NCBI RefSeq assembly: GCF_036075115.1
Contig: NZ_CP107958.1
Span: 2,418,001-2,482,000, forward strand
Direction of reading: 5' to 3'
Source: Streptomyces sp. NBC_00377
GTDB taxonomy: Bacteria; Actinomycetota; Actinomycetes; Streptomycetales; Streptomycetaceae
DNA length: 64,000 nt
A model generated the notes under the pieces. That model was not told the origin of the DNA. It saw only the letters and a list, made by a program, of their open reading frames with translations, and ran no database searches. The position numbers were made by a program, and so were the translations under genes. Below, in pieces: positions 47,527-55,727 of this stretch; position 1 is the stretch's first letter; each line of letters opens with the position of its first letter.

Positions 47527-48010
47527 CGAGGCCGGCTGGTCAACTCCGCGCGGGACGTGGGCATCCGGCTGACCGGGCCGCAGGGCACGATCTCGGCGGG
47601 CCCGCAGCCCGATCCCTACCCCCCACTGCCCCGCAACGCCCCGGACCCCGTCAGCGTGCCCTCCGGCGGCCAGGACTGGCTCGTCCTGTCGCTGCGCGTC
47701 GGTGCCGCGAAAGAGGGCACCACGCCGAACCTGTGGCTGCTGTCACCGGACACCGCCGAGGACGAACTGGCCCTGGTACGCGGGCGGTTGCTGACCGGAG
47801 CACTGTTGGCCGCGGCACTCGCCGGAGTGGCCGCCTGGGCCATCGCCGCCAGAGCGGTGCTTCCGCTACGACGGCTCCAGCGGCGGACCAGCCGTCTCGA
47901 CCCGCGGACCAGCAGCGTACGTCCGGAACACACGCCGACCCGGATCGCCGAGGTGGACGACGGCCTGACTCTGGTCGCCCAGCAGGTCGCCCTGCACCAG
48001 GGCCGGATCA
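47527..48010 (+). pseudogene. Truncated sensor histidine kinase
   Basis: The frame reads RRGRLVNSARDVGIRLTG, an extracellular sensor stretch with GQDWLVLSLRVG, then a membrane helix (LLTGALLAAALAGVAAWAIA, about 47785-47845) and a HAMP-like segment (ARAVLPLRRLQRRTSRLDP... TRIAEVDDGLTLVAQQ). It then stops resembling a kinase near 48010; the phospho-acceptor His and ATPase domains are absent, as is the N-terminal membrane helix. The next 130 bases can be read as an unrelated Pro-rich tail ending RLWQVIEEVS before a TGA, probably another fragment. This abuts the GH64 fragment head to head, so two gene remnants were joined here. Confidence 0.6.
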
Positions 48011-48143
48011 CCGTGTCGGACCACCCTGACGGAGGGCCTGGCACCCCCGCGCCCCGCCACCGGAGGGCCGGTCCTGCCGGAGCCCGTGCCGGGCACGCCG
48101 ACCGCGGACCGTTCGAACCGCCTTTGGCAGGTGATCGAGGAGG

Positions 48144-48752
48144 TCAGCTGAAGAGGATGCCCCGCAGTACCCGCGCGAGGTGTTCGGTGAGCTGGTCGGA
48201 CGGCATCGAAGCGAGAGGCTCGGTCCGTGCGATGTACCGGTTGAACGCCACCCCGATCATCTGCGTCCCCACGAGCGCCACGCGGGTGTCCAGGTCGTCG
48301 CCGGGGGCAGCGGTCCCACCGGGTGACAGGACGGACCGGTAGACGGCGGTGCTGTGCTCCTGCATCGCGCGCAGGAGGTCCGACGCGGCACGCTGGTCGG
48401 ACGCGGCGCTGCGCAGCAGGGCGATCAGCGGATCGTTGACGGCGTCGGTCTCCAGCCGCCGTACGAAGGCACGGGCGATCCGGTCGGGCAGCGTGGCGGG
48501 GTCACCGGCCGCGACGTCCTCCAGGTCGCGATTGCCCGGCATCGCCGCGAGGAACAGCCTTTCCTTGGAGGCGAAGTGACGGGTGATCAGGCCGTGTGTG
48601 ACGCCTGCCCGGCCGGCGATCTCACGGAGGGTCGTACGGGCGTATCCGCGCTCGGCGAAGGCCTGGCGGGCCGCCTCGATGATGGCCGCCCGGTGTCCCT
48701 CGGGATCCCGGCGCCTGCGTGGCTGCTCGGACACCGGCTCTGCGTCGTTCAC
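48144..48752 (-). CDS. TetR-family regulator
   Basis: The product has 202 residues. The N-terminal DNA-binding domain is clear (EAARQAFAERGYARTTLREI, AGRAGVTHGLITRHFASKER). The ligand domain (about 75-202) is Ala/Leu-rich and ends RVLRGILFS. It starts at a GTG with AAGGAGG about five bases upstream. It is divergent from the hemerythrin-SDR operon, and a perfect TATCCA/TGGATA repeat lies between them, so it most likely represses that operon and itself. The inducing ligand is unknown. Confidence 0.92.
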   Translation of the reverse strand: MNDAEPVSEQPRRRRDPEGHRAAIIEAARQAFAERGYARTTLREIAGRAGVTHGLITRHFASKERLFLAAMPGNRDLEDVAAGDPATLPDRIARAFVRRLETDAVNDPLIALLRSAASDQRAASDLLRAMQEHSTAVYRSVLSPGGTAAPGDDLDTRVALVGTQMIGVAFNRYIARTEPLASMPSDQLTEHLARVLRGILFS

Positions 48753-48818
48753 GGCACCTCCTTCATGTGATCACTCTACGGCGGCGCGACACCTCGCCCG
48801 TAGCCACTGCTACGTTAG

Positions 48819-48832
48819 TATCCACTTGGATA
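48819..48832. promoter_or_regulatory. TetR operator between regulator and hemerythrin gene
   Basis: TATCCA and TGGATA are perfect arms around CT, inside a 22-base pseudo-palindrome reaching TTA and CAA. It lies 12-25 bases before the hemerythrin gene ATG. Confidence 0.65.
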
Positions 48833-48843
48833 TCAACTAGGGA

Positions 48844-49512
48844 ATGGATCCCATAGTGAGTGTTGAGACACCCGAAGGCGGCGCGGCGGTCGCCGAGACC
48901 CGCCTGCTGCACAAGATGCACAGGGCCGCGACCTCCCTGTTGGCGGAGGCGGCACAGCGGGACACCGCCTCCGCCGCGGCCCTGGCGGAGTTGCGTGACT
49001 TTCTCGTCGCGGCGCTGCGGCACCACCACGAGAGCGAGGACCACGTCCTCTGGCCGCTGCTGACCGCCGCGGACCCCGCGGCGGCGGCCGGGCCGACGGA
49101 CCTGGCGGCCGAACACGACGCGCTGGACGCGGCACTGGACGCGCTGGCGGCCACTCCCGTGCGGGATGCCGACGAGCGGACGGCGCTCTCCGACGCGGCC
49201 GTGGCAGTACGCGACCTGGTACACACCCACCTGGAGCACGAGGAGCCGGTGCTGTTCCCCGCGCTGACGGCACACATGTCCGACGAGGCCTGGGCGGAGT
49301 TCTCCCGCGCTGTCATCGCATCGGCCCCGCCCGTGGGTGCCCACCTCAACATCGGCTTCTTCGAGCAGGTCGGTACTCCCGGCGAACTCGCGGTCGTCAC
49401 CGCCAACCTGCCGGAAGCCGCCCTGCGCCTCGTCCCGGCCATGCGCGAGCAGGCCCGAGCCACCCTCAGCAGCCTCCAGGCCGCCGAACCCGGAAGGACC
49501 TTCACCGCATGA
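48844..49512 (+). CDS. Hemerythrin HHE domain protein
   Basis: The product has 222 residues. His residues in RLLHKMHRAA, LRHHHESEDHVLWPLL, LAAEHDALDAAL and VHTHLEHEEPVLFPAL supply the HHE di-iron site within residues about 15-140. A C-terminal helical part (AWAEFSRAVIASAPP... FFEQV) follows. Such proteins bind oxygen, NO or iron, or sense redox state; which applies here is unknown. ATG 48844 is preceded by AGGG; a GTG at 48856 (VSVETPEGG) is an alternative start. It overlaps the SDR gene by four bases and is controlled from a promoter shared with the TetR gene. Confidence 0.9.
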   Translation: MDPIVSVETPEGGAAVAETRLLHKMHRAATSLLAEAAQRDTASAAALAELRDFLVAALRHHHESEDHVLWPLLTAADPAAAAGPTDLAAEHDALDAALDALAATPVRDADERTALSDAAVAVRDLVHTHLEHEEPVLFPALTAHMSDEAWAEFSRAVIASAPPVGAHLNIGFFEQVGTPGELAVVTANLPEAALRLVPAMREQARATLSSLQAAEPGRTFTA

Positions 49513-50195
49513 CCACCACACTCATCGTCGGCGGCAGCGGCGGACTGGGCAGCGTCATCGCGGAGCACTTCGCCGGCCGCGGCGACGACGTCATCGTCAC
49601 CGCCAGGGACAAGGCGCGGGCCGAGGCCGTAGCGGCGCGCATCGGCGGCGGCACCCGCGGGCTCGCCCTCGACCTCGGCCACCCCGAGACCATCGACGCC
49701 GCACTCGCGGACGTCACCCGGATCGACCATCTGGTGATCACCGCCGTGGGCCAAGCGGCAAACACACTCGCGGAGTTCAACATCACGGACGCGGTCTCCG
49801 CCGTGACCATGAAGCTCGTCGGCTATGCGGAGACCGTCCGCGTGCTGCGCGACCGGTTCACCCCGCAGGCGTCGGTCGTGCTCTTCGGGGGGCTGGCCAA
49901 GGAACGCCCGTACCCTGGCTCGACGATCGTCAGCACCTTCAACGCCGGGATCACCGGTCTGGTCAGGACGCTCGCGGTGGAGATCGCGCCGCACCGCGTC
50001 AACGCCCTGCACCCCGGTCTGATCGGCGACAGCCCCAAGTGGCGCGACGTCCCCGACCCACCGCACTCCGCCCAGACGCCGATCGGACGGCTGGTGACCA
50101 TGGCCGAGATCGCCGACGCCACCGACTTCCTCCTCCGCAACACCGGTGTCAACGCCCACGACCTGCACATGGACGGCGGCCTGCTCGCCACCTGA
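49509..50195 (+). CDS. Short-chain dehydrogenase/reductase
   Basis: The product has 228 residues. The Rossmann motif TLIVGGSGGLGSVIAEHF opens the protein. The usual catalytic YxxxK is absent: the region after SVVLFGGLAKERPYPGSTIVSTFNAGITGL has Ser/Thr/Phe where Tyr and Lys are expected, so this is an atypical SDR that may bind a nucleotide without standard catalysis. The C-terminus HDLHMDGGLLAT is normal for the family. The ATG lies in an ATGA overlap with the hemerythrin gene, so the two are translated together under TetR control. Confidence 0.88.
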   Translation: MTTTLIVGGSGGLGSVIAEHFAGRGDDVIVTARDKARAEAVAARIGGGTRGLALDLGHPETIDAALADVTRIDHLVITAVGQAANTLAEFNITDAVSAVTMKLVGYAETVRVLRDRFTPQASVVLFGGLAKERPYPGSTIVSTFNAGITGLVRTLAVEIAPHRVNALHPGLIGDSPKWRDVPDPPHSAQTPIGRLVTMAEIADATDFLLRNTGVNAHDLHMDGGLLAT

Positions 50196-50274
50196 CGGTC
50201 CGGTGCCCACCGAGTGCCACATCCGCCGGTCCAGCACCGACACCCTGACGGCAACGACACGAACGGACGGACGG

Positions 50275-50415
50275 ATGCGCGACACACAGCAGCCCCTCGT
50301 CCCAGCAGCCGCGCCTGCGCCCGGCCGCGGACAACACGCGGACCAGGTACTACGGTTGCTGCGTGAGTCGGGGCCCATGACGCGAGGTGAGCCCGGCGCA
50401 CGGGGCGGGCAGTAA
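50275..50415 (+). pseudogene. Truncated N-terminus of a ROK-family regulator
   Basis: From ATG 50275 the frame reads MRDTQQPLVPAA and then ADQVLRLLRESGPMTRGE, the opening helix of the winged-helix domain in ROK/NagC regulators (LLRERGPMTRGELG). The frame then derails (PGARGGQ) and stops after 46 codons. The rest of the DNA-binding domain and the sugar-kinase-like part are missing. It ends within the terminator of the convergent CoA-transferase operon, marking the right border of the rearranged locus. Confidence 0.5.
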
Positions 50416-50434
50416 CCGTGGTCCCTGCCCGCCC
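50403..50434 (-). terminator. Stem-loop terminator of the catabolic operon
   Basis: GGGCGGGCAG (50403-50412) pairs perfectly with CTGCCCGCCC (50425-50434), 15 bases past the last stop codon of the leftward cluster. Confidence 0.75.
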
Positions 50435-50448
50435 GACGCGTCCATGGT

Positions 50449-51108
50449 TCACGACTTCCGGATCAGAGGTGCATCGGTGCGGGCGGCGATGTCCTCGGCG
50501 GTGACATCCGGCGCGCATTCCACGAGAGCGAGGCCCTCGGGCGTGACGTCGAGGACGCCGAGGTCGGTGATGATGCGGTGGACGCACTGTTCGCCGGTGA
50601 GCGGCAGGGTGCATTCGGTGAGGATCTTCGGGCTGCCGTCCTTGGCGGTGTGTTCCATCAGGACGATGACGCGGCGGGCGCCGTGGACGAGGTCCATCGC
50701 GCCGCCCATGCCCTTGACCATCTTGCCCGGGATCATCCAGTTGGCCAGGTCGCCTGCGGCGGAGACCTGCATCGCGCCGAGCACGGCAGTGTCGATGTGG
50801 CCGCCCCGGATCATGCCGAAGGACAGGGCCGAGTCGAAGAAGGAGGCCCCGGGCAGCACCGTGACGGTCTCCTTGCCCGCGTTGATCAGGTCGGGGTCGA
50901 CCTCGGCCTCGGTCGGGTACGGGCCAGTGCCCAGGATGCCGTTCTCGGAGTGCAGGACCACATGGACGTCCGGGGGCAGGTGGCCGGGGACGAGGGTGGG
51001 CAGGCCGATGCCGAGGTTGACGTAGGAGCCGTCGGTGAGTTCGGCGGCGGCGCGGGCGGCCATCTGGTCCCGGGTCCAGCCCAGCCGCGTTCCCAGGGTG
51101 GTGCTCAT
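50449..51108 (-). CDS. 3-oxoacid CoA-transferase subunit B
   Basis: The product has 219 residues. The catalytic Glu is in [13 protein letters not shown] near residue 54. [30 protein letters not shown] and [26 protein letters not shown] are conserved blocks of the beta subunit of succinyl-CoA:3-oxoacid (3-oxoadipate, acetoacetate) CoA-transferases. It moves CoA from succinyl-CoA to a beta-keto acid. Its ATG overlaps the stop of subunit A (ATGA). Being last in the nine-gene unit, it fits the final activation of a ring-cleavage product before thiolysis; no thiolase is in the window. Confidence 0.93.
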   Translation of the reverse strand: MSTTLGTRLGWTRDQMAARAAAELTDGSYVNLGIGLPTLVPGHLPPDVHVVLHSENGILGTGPYPTEAEVDPDLINAGKETVTVLPGASFFDSALSFGMIRGGHIDTAVLGAMQVSAAGDLANWMIPGKMVKGMGGAMDLVHGARRVIVLMEHTAKDGSPKILTECTLPLTGEQCVHRIITDLGVLDVTPEGLALVECAPDVTAEDIAARTDAPLIRKS

Positions 51109-51887
51109 GCGCGTACGGCCCCTCGTGTCGAAGACGCGGAAATGGAAAGGTGCTCGATCTGCTTGTCGGCGGCCTCGGTCGGGGTGAGGACCACGATCCG
51201 CTGGACGAAGATGCCCGGCAGGTGGATTTCGTCCGGGCTCAGCGCGCCCGGCTCGACGAGTTCCTCCACCTCGGCGACGGTGATGCTGCCCGCCGTCGCG
51301 GCCAGCGGGTTGAAGTTGGCGGCGGACTTGCGGAAGACCAGGTTCCCGTGGCGGTCGCCGCGCCAGGCCCGTACGAGGGCGAAGTCGGTGGTGATGCCGT
51401 GCTCCAGGACGTACGCGCGGCCCGCGAAGTCGCGGGTCTCCTTGGGCGGGGAGGCCACCGCGACCGTGCCGTCGGGCCGGTAACGCCAGGGAAGCCCTCC
51501 CCTGGCCACCTGGGTGCCCACCCCTGCCGGGGTGTAGAAGGCGGGGATGCCCGCTCCCCCGGCGCGCAGCCGTTCGGCCAGCGTGCCCTGCGGCACCAGC
51601 TCCACCTCCAGCTCGCCCGACAGGTACTGACGGGCGAACTCCTTGTTCTCGCCCACGTAACTGCCCGTGACACGGGCGATCCGGCCGTCGGCCAGCAGGA
51701 CTCCCAGTCCGCGCCCGTCCACACCGCAGTTGTTCGACACGACCTCCAGGCCGGTGGTGCCCTGGGCGTGGAGTGCCTGGATGAGCACGCCGGGGATGCC
51801 GCTGAGGCCGAAGCCGCCGACGGCCAGCGACGCGCCGTCGGGGATGTCGACGACCGCCTCGGCGGCGCTCGCGCGGACCTTGTCCAT
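51105..51887 (-). CDS. 3-oxoacid CoA-transferase subunit A
   Basis: The product has 260 residues. The alpha-subunit features [72 protein letters not shown] and [11 protein letters not shown] are all present, so the A/B pair can form an active heteromer. The start ATG follows a GAGAG-rich leader 46 bases beyond the SDR stop. Together with subunit B it belongs to the PcaIJ/ScoAB group; substrate choice cannot be decided from sequence alone. Confidence 0.93.
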   Translation of the reverse strand: MDKVRASAAEAVVDIPDGASLAVGGFGLSGIPGVLIQALHAQGTTGLEVVSNNCGVDGRGLGVLLADGRIARVTGSYVGENKEFARQYLSGELEVELVPQGTLAERLRAGGAGIPAFYTPAGVGTQVARGGLPWRYRPDGTVAVASPPKETRDFAGRAYVLEHGITTDFALVRAWRGDRHGNLVFRKSAANFNPLAATAGSITVAEVEELVEPGALSPDEIHLPGIFVQRIVVLTPTEAADKQIEHLSISASSTRGAVRA

Positions 51888-51933
51888 GAGAGAGAGGGCC
51901 TTTCTGTCGTGGCTGTCCTGTGTGGTCGCCGGT

Positions 51934-52683
51934 TCAGGCGTCCGCGCGCAGGGCGTCGGAGATCGACTTGGCGCCGCCGTGCGCGGTGAGTCCTCCGTCG
52001 ACCGGTATCTCGGCCCCCGTGATGAAGGACGCCTCGTCGGAGAGGAGGAAGACGACGAGCGGGGTGATCTCGTCGACGGTTCCGGTGCGGCCGAGCGGTG
52101 TCTCGCGGACGTTCGCCTCTCGGAAGCCGGGCGCCGCGGAGGCGGTCATGTCCGTTTCGATGAAGCCGGGGTGGACGATGTTCACGCGGATGCCGACGGG
52201 CCCCAGTTCCATGGCGGCGGTCCGCGACAGGCCGCGCAGCGCCCACTTGCTGGCCGTGTAGGCGACCGGGTAGTGGCCGGTGAGCGCCGCGGACGAGCCG
52301 ACGTTCACGATCGAGGAGCCGGGCGGCATGAGGGGCGTGAGGTGCTGGATGGCAAGGAGCGGGCCGGTGACGTTGACCGCGTGGACCCGGGCCATGTCCT
52401 CGGGGCGTACGTCGTCGATCCGGGCCCGCCAGGTGACGCCCGCGTTGTTGACCAGGCCGTGCACCTGCCCGTACGCCTCACGCAGGTCGGCGGCGAGTTC
52501 CGCCCAGTCCTTCTCGTTCGTGACGTCGAGACGGCGGCAGCCGGGTGACTCCGCGACGTCGGTGGCGATCACCCGGGCGCCCTCGCGGGTCAGCGCCTCG
52601 GCCTCCGCGGCGCCCTGGCCACCGGCCGCGCCCGTGACCACGACGACCCGGCCGAGGAGCCTTTTGGGATGGAGATCGGTCAC
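51934..52683 (-). CDS. Short-chain dehydrogenase
   Basis: The product has 249 residues of classical SDR type: [17 protein letters not shown] near the N-terminus, LVNNAG in the middle, catalytic Ser in [10 protein letters not shown] and the YxxxK motif in [11 protein letters not shown], then [10 protein letters not shown] and [10 protein letters not shown]. It is NAD(P)-dependent. It starts at a GTG that overlaps the stop of the FAH-family gene (52680-52683). It should oxidise or reduce a hydroxy/keto intermediate between ring-cleavage product and CoA transfer. Confidence 0.9.
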   Translation of the reverse strand: MTDLHPKRLLGRVVVVTGAAGGQGAAEAEALTREGARVIATDVAESPGCRRLDVTNEKDWAELAADLREAYGQVHGLVNNAGVTWRARIDDVRPEDMARVHAVNVTGPLLAIQHLTPLMPPGSSIVNVGSSAALTGHYPVAYTASKWALRGLSRTAAMELGPVGIRVNIVHPGFIETDMTASAAPGFREANVRETPLGRTGTVDEITPLVVFLLSDEASFITGAEIPVDGGLTAHGGAKSISDALRADA

Positions 52684-53651
52684 GGCCGTTGCCTCGTGCG
52701 GCGTCGGGCGACGGGAATGGTCACGGGGTCCGGGCCGGCCACCACGGTGTTGGAGACGGAGCCGATGCCCTCGACGGTGAGGGTGACCGTGTCGCCGGGC
52801 TTCAGGGGAGCCGGGGACTGCTCACCCCGTACACCCCACAATTCGGCGAGGCAGCCGCCGTTTCCGCAGGTCCCGGAACCGAGGACGTCACCGGGGCGGA
52901 CGACGGTGCCGCGTGAGGCGTAGGCGGCCATCTCCTCGAAGGTCCAGCTCATGTTGGACAGCAGGTCCTTGCCCACGACCTCGCCGTTGATCTCGGCGGT
53001 GAGCGCCAGGCGCAGGAAGCCGTCCGCGTCGCGGTACTTCCCCAGCTCGTCGGCGGTGACCAGGTAAGGACCCAGCGTGGTGGCGGTGTCCTTGCCCTTG
53101 CAGGGGCCGAGGCCGACCTTCATCTCGGCGGACTGTAGGTCCCGTGCCGACCAGTCGTTGAAGACGGTGTAGCCGACGATGTGGTCGCGGGCCTGCTCGG
53201 GCGTGAGGTCGCGGCCCTCCTTTCCGATCACGGCGGCGACCTCCAGCTCGAAGTCGAGCACGCTCGACCCCGGTGGCATGGGGATGTCGTCGTGCGGCCC
53301 GTACATCGCGTAGGGGTTGCCGAAGTAGAACGTCGGGGCCGCGTACCACCGCTCCGGTACCCCGGCAGCCCCGTCCACGGACCGCCGTACGCCCTCGACG
53401 TGTTCCTCGAAGGTGACGAAGTCCCGCACGGTGGGCGGCTGGAGCGGCGCCAGCAGTCGTACGTCGGAGAGGTGGGGGCCGGCCGGGAAGTCGAGGGTCG
53501 CGGAGCCCGCGTCGAGCAGTTGGGGCAGGCCGCCGCCCTCGGCGAGCAGGCCGGTCAGTGAGCTGACGCCGGGCAGGGGGTGGAGCGTGCCGTCCTCTGA
53601 GACGACGGCCACATGGCGTCGGTTGCGGTACTCGTACGCGGCGAAACGCAT
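52680..53651 (-). CDS. Fumarylacetoacetate hydrolase superfamily protein (first copy)
   Basis: The product has 323 residues. It has the beta-sandwich FAH core with metal ligands in DFELEVAAVIGKEG near 140, VFNDWSARDLQ near 170, and GSGTCGNGGCLAELWG near 270. FAH-superfamily proteins in meta-cleavage pathways act as C-C hydrolases, isomerases, hydratases or decarboxylases. It overlaps the SDR gene and lies below a strong intergenic hairpin separating it from the dioxygenase. It differs clearly from the second FAH protein of the cluster (58076-59059), so the two probably serve successive steps. Confidence 0.9.
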   Translation of the reverse strand: MRFAAYEYRNRRHVAVVSEDGTLHPLPGVSSLTGLLAEGGGLPQLLDAGSATLDFPAGPHLSDVRLLAPLQPPTVRDFVTFEEHVEGVRRSVDGAAGVPERWYAAPTFYFGNPYAMYGPHDDIPMPPGSSVLDFELEVAAVIGKEGRDLTPEQARDHIVGYTVFNDWSARDLQSAEMKVGLGPCKGKDTATTLGPYLVTADELGKYRDADGFLRLALTAEINGEVVGKDLLSNMSWTFEEMAAYASRGTVVRPGDVLGSGTCGNGGCLAELWGVRGEQSPAPLKPGDTVTLTVEGIGSVSNTVVAGPDPVTIPVARRRTRQRP

Positions 53652-53694
53652 GGCGGTTTCCTGTCGGCTGTCGGCGTGAGGGGTGGCACGAAGG

Positions 53695-53747
53695 CCGGGG
53701 GCGCGGCAGGGGAGTCAGGGCAGTTGACAGGGCAACCGCGCCCCCGG
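53695..53747 (-). terminator. Hairpin inside the catabolic cluster (after the dioxygenase)
   Basis: CCGGGGGCGCGG (53695-53706) and CCGCGCCCCCGG (53736-53747) form a perfect 12-bp stem with a 29-base loop, between the dioxygenase stop and the next start. It may attenuate or process the long transcript. Confidence 0.5.
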
Positions 53748-53766
53748 GGACTGAAGGCTCCGCCGA

Positions 53767-54705
53767 TCAGACCGGCGGAGCGACGAAGACGCCGCGGTCG
53801 ACGTCGTTGAAGGACTCCTTGGTAACCAGTTCGTTCATGGGGTTGGCGGTGCCCCACTGGTCGGTGACCTCGGGCTTCGAGAAGTCGTAGACGTGCGGGT
53901 GCCAGGTGTCCTCGTCCAGCAGCTCCAACTCCGTCGTGTACTCCACCGTGTTGCCGTGCGGGTCGAGGAAGTAGGTGAAGGTGTTGTCGCCCGCCATGTG
54001 CCGGCCCGGCCCCCAGATCTTGCGGGCGCCGGAACGGATGACACGGCCGGAGCCGCGCATGTACTCGTCGATTCCGCGCATCTCGAAGGAGATGTGGTGC
54101 AGCGAGGTGTGCGGGCCCTTGGCGATGGCCATGGAGTGGTGCTGGTTGCTGATCCGCATGAAGTGCATGACGTCGCCGATGTGCGGATGGCCGAGGGTGT
54201 CGGACAGCCGGAAGCCGAGGTGCTCCTCGTACCACGCCTTGGTCTTGTCCAGATCCGGCGAGTTGAGGACGACGTGCGACAGCTTGACCGGGATCGACTC
54301 CTTCTCCTCGATCTTGCGGTGCTGCCGCACCTCGACGTCGGCCAAGACCTCGATGGTGCGGCCGTCGACGTCGAAGAAGCGGAAGCCATAACCGCCGCCG
54401 GGTGTTTCCACCTTGCCCGGCTGGGTGACCAGCTCAACGCCCCCGGCAAGGAGTTGCTCGGCGAGCGCGTCCACGTCGGCCGGGCTCGCGGCACCGTAGG
54501 ACACGAGGTCGAGACGCTTCTCCTCGGCCTTGCGCAGCCGGACGACGTACTGCTCCGGGCTGCCCTCGGCGGCCAGGAAGGAGAGTCCGGAGTCCTCGGC
54601 GACCTTGGTCAGGCCCCAGACGCCCGCGTAGAAGTCGAGTTGCTTGTCGTAGTCCGGCACGGCGAGGTCGACATGGCGGAGGTGGGTGAGCAGGCGGCTA
54701 TTCAT
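53767..54705 (-). CDS. VOC-family extradiol ring-cleavage dioxygenase
   Basis: The product has 312 residues with two vicinal-oxygen-chelate domains. In the C-terminal domain the iron ligands of type I extradiol dioxygenases can be placed at His in KLSHVVLNS (near 143), His in SLHHISFEM (near 204) and Glu in GNTVEYTTE (near 255), with a Tyr in the same strand. It cleaves a catecholic ring next to the two hydroxyls. The carboxy tail of 45 residues is longer than in catechol 2,3-dioxygenase. The flavin monooxygenase two genes upstream would supply the dihydroxylated substrate. The exact catechol is unknown. Confidence 0.88.
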   Translation of the reverse strand: MNSRLLTHLRHVDLAVPDYDKQLDFYAGVWGLTKVAEDSGLSFLAAEGSPEQYVVRLRKAEEKRLDLVSYGAASPADVDALAEQLLAGGVELVTQPGKVETPGGGYGFRFFDVDGRTIEVLADVEVRQHRKIEEKESIPVKLSHVVLNSPDLDKTKAWYEEHLGFRLSDTLGHPHIGDVMHFMRISNQHHSMAIAKGPHTSLHHISFEMRGIDEYMRGSGRVIRSGARKIWGPGRHMAGDNTFTYFLDPHGNTVEYTTELELLDEDTWHPHVYDFSKPEVTDQWGTANPMNELVTKESFNDVDRGVFVAPPV

Positions 54706-54716
54706 GGGGGGGCTCC

Positions 54717-55727
54717 TCAGACGAGGTCGAGCAGAGCGGCGGCGTTTGCGCCGCGGACGGAGTGGAAGTCGGTGTCGGGCAGGTCCGCGGCGCGCAGCGC
54801 GCCGAGCGGGTCGTCGGTGCCCATGTCGAAGGGGAAGTCGGAGCCGAGCAGGACCCGTTCCGGGCCGACCGCTCGCAGCAGCTCCCGCAGCACCTGAGGG
54901 TCGTGGACGAGGGAGTCGAAGTACAGCTGCTTCAGATAGCTGCTCGGTTCCCGCTCACAGCCCCGGGCGTCGGGACGGGCCCGCCAGGCGTGGTCGGAGC
55001 GGCCGATGTGGGTGGGCAGGTAGCCGCCGCCGTGCGCCGCGATCAGCTTCAGGCCCGGATGACGGTCCAGGACACCGGAGAAGATCAGGTGGGAGAGGGC
55101 GACCGCGTTCTCGGTGGGCTGGCCGACGGTGTTGGACAGGTACCACCGGTCCAGGCGCTCGTCGAGGGAGCAGCCGAACGGGTGCAGGAAGACCAGGGCA
55201 CCTGTCTCCTCCGCACGGGACCAGAAGGCTTCGTACGCCGGGTCCGACAGTTCGCGGCCGGGCGCGTGCGAGGAGATCTCCACGCCCCTCAGCCCCTGGT
55301 CCAGGGCGTGGTCGAGCAGGCCGACCACGAGGTCGGGATGCTGGAGCGGGACCAGGCCCAGGCCGTACAGGCGGTCGGGAGCCTTCGCACAGTGTGCGGC
55401 GGTGCCCTCGTTGGCCAGGCGGCAGACAATCTGGGCCAGTTGGGGCTCGGCCCAGTAGTGGTAGTGGGAGGGCGAGGGACTGACCAGCTGGATGTCCACG
55501 CCCTGCGCGTCCATGGCCGTCAGGCGCACCGCGGCGTCCGTCAGCTGCGGCACGCGCGCGCCGACCATCGGACCGTTCACTGCCAGGGCCGCCGGGCCGT
55601 TGCGGCGCGCGTCGAGGGCGCGGGCCTCGGCGAGACCGGGATGACCGGCGACGGCCTCCTCGACCTCCGGGAGCAGGAGGTGGGCGTGGACGTCGGTGGT
55701 CGGCGCGGAGGATGCAGTGGTGGTCAC
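54717..55727 (-). CDS. ACMSD-type amidohydrolase (probable decarboxylase)
   Basis: The product has 336 residues of the amidohydrolase-2 family. DVHAHLLLPEV (metal HxH) is at the N-terminus, EISSHAPG and LVFLHPFG follow, AAHGGGYLP near 230 gives the next His, and the catalytic Asp lies in LLGSDFPFDMG near 295. Relatives decarboxylate aromatic or muconate-semialdehyde acids (ACMSD, gamma-resorcylate and 6-methylsalicylate decarboxylases). It could remove a ring carboxyl before cleavage or act on the ring-opened product. The GTG start overlaps the monooxygenase stop (GTGA) and has AAGGAG upstream. Confidence 0.88.
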   Translation of the reverse strand: MTTTASSAPTTDVHAHLLLPEVEEAVAGHPGLAEARALDARRNGPAALAVNGPMVGARVPQLTDAAVRLTAMDAQGVDIQLVSPSPSHYHYWAEPQLAQIVCRLANEGTAAHCAKAPDRLYGLGLVPLQHPDLVVGLLDHALDQGLRGVEISSHAPGRELSDPAYEAFWSRAEETGALVFLHPFGCSLDERLDRWYLSNTVGQPTENAVALSHLIFSGVLDRHPGLKLIAAHGGGYLPTHIGRSDHAWRARPDARGCEREPSSYLKQLYFDSLVHDPQVLRELLRAVGPERVLLGSDFPFDMGTDDPLGALRAADLPDTDFHSVRGANAAALLDLV

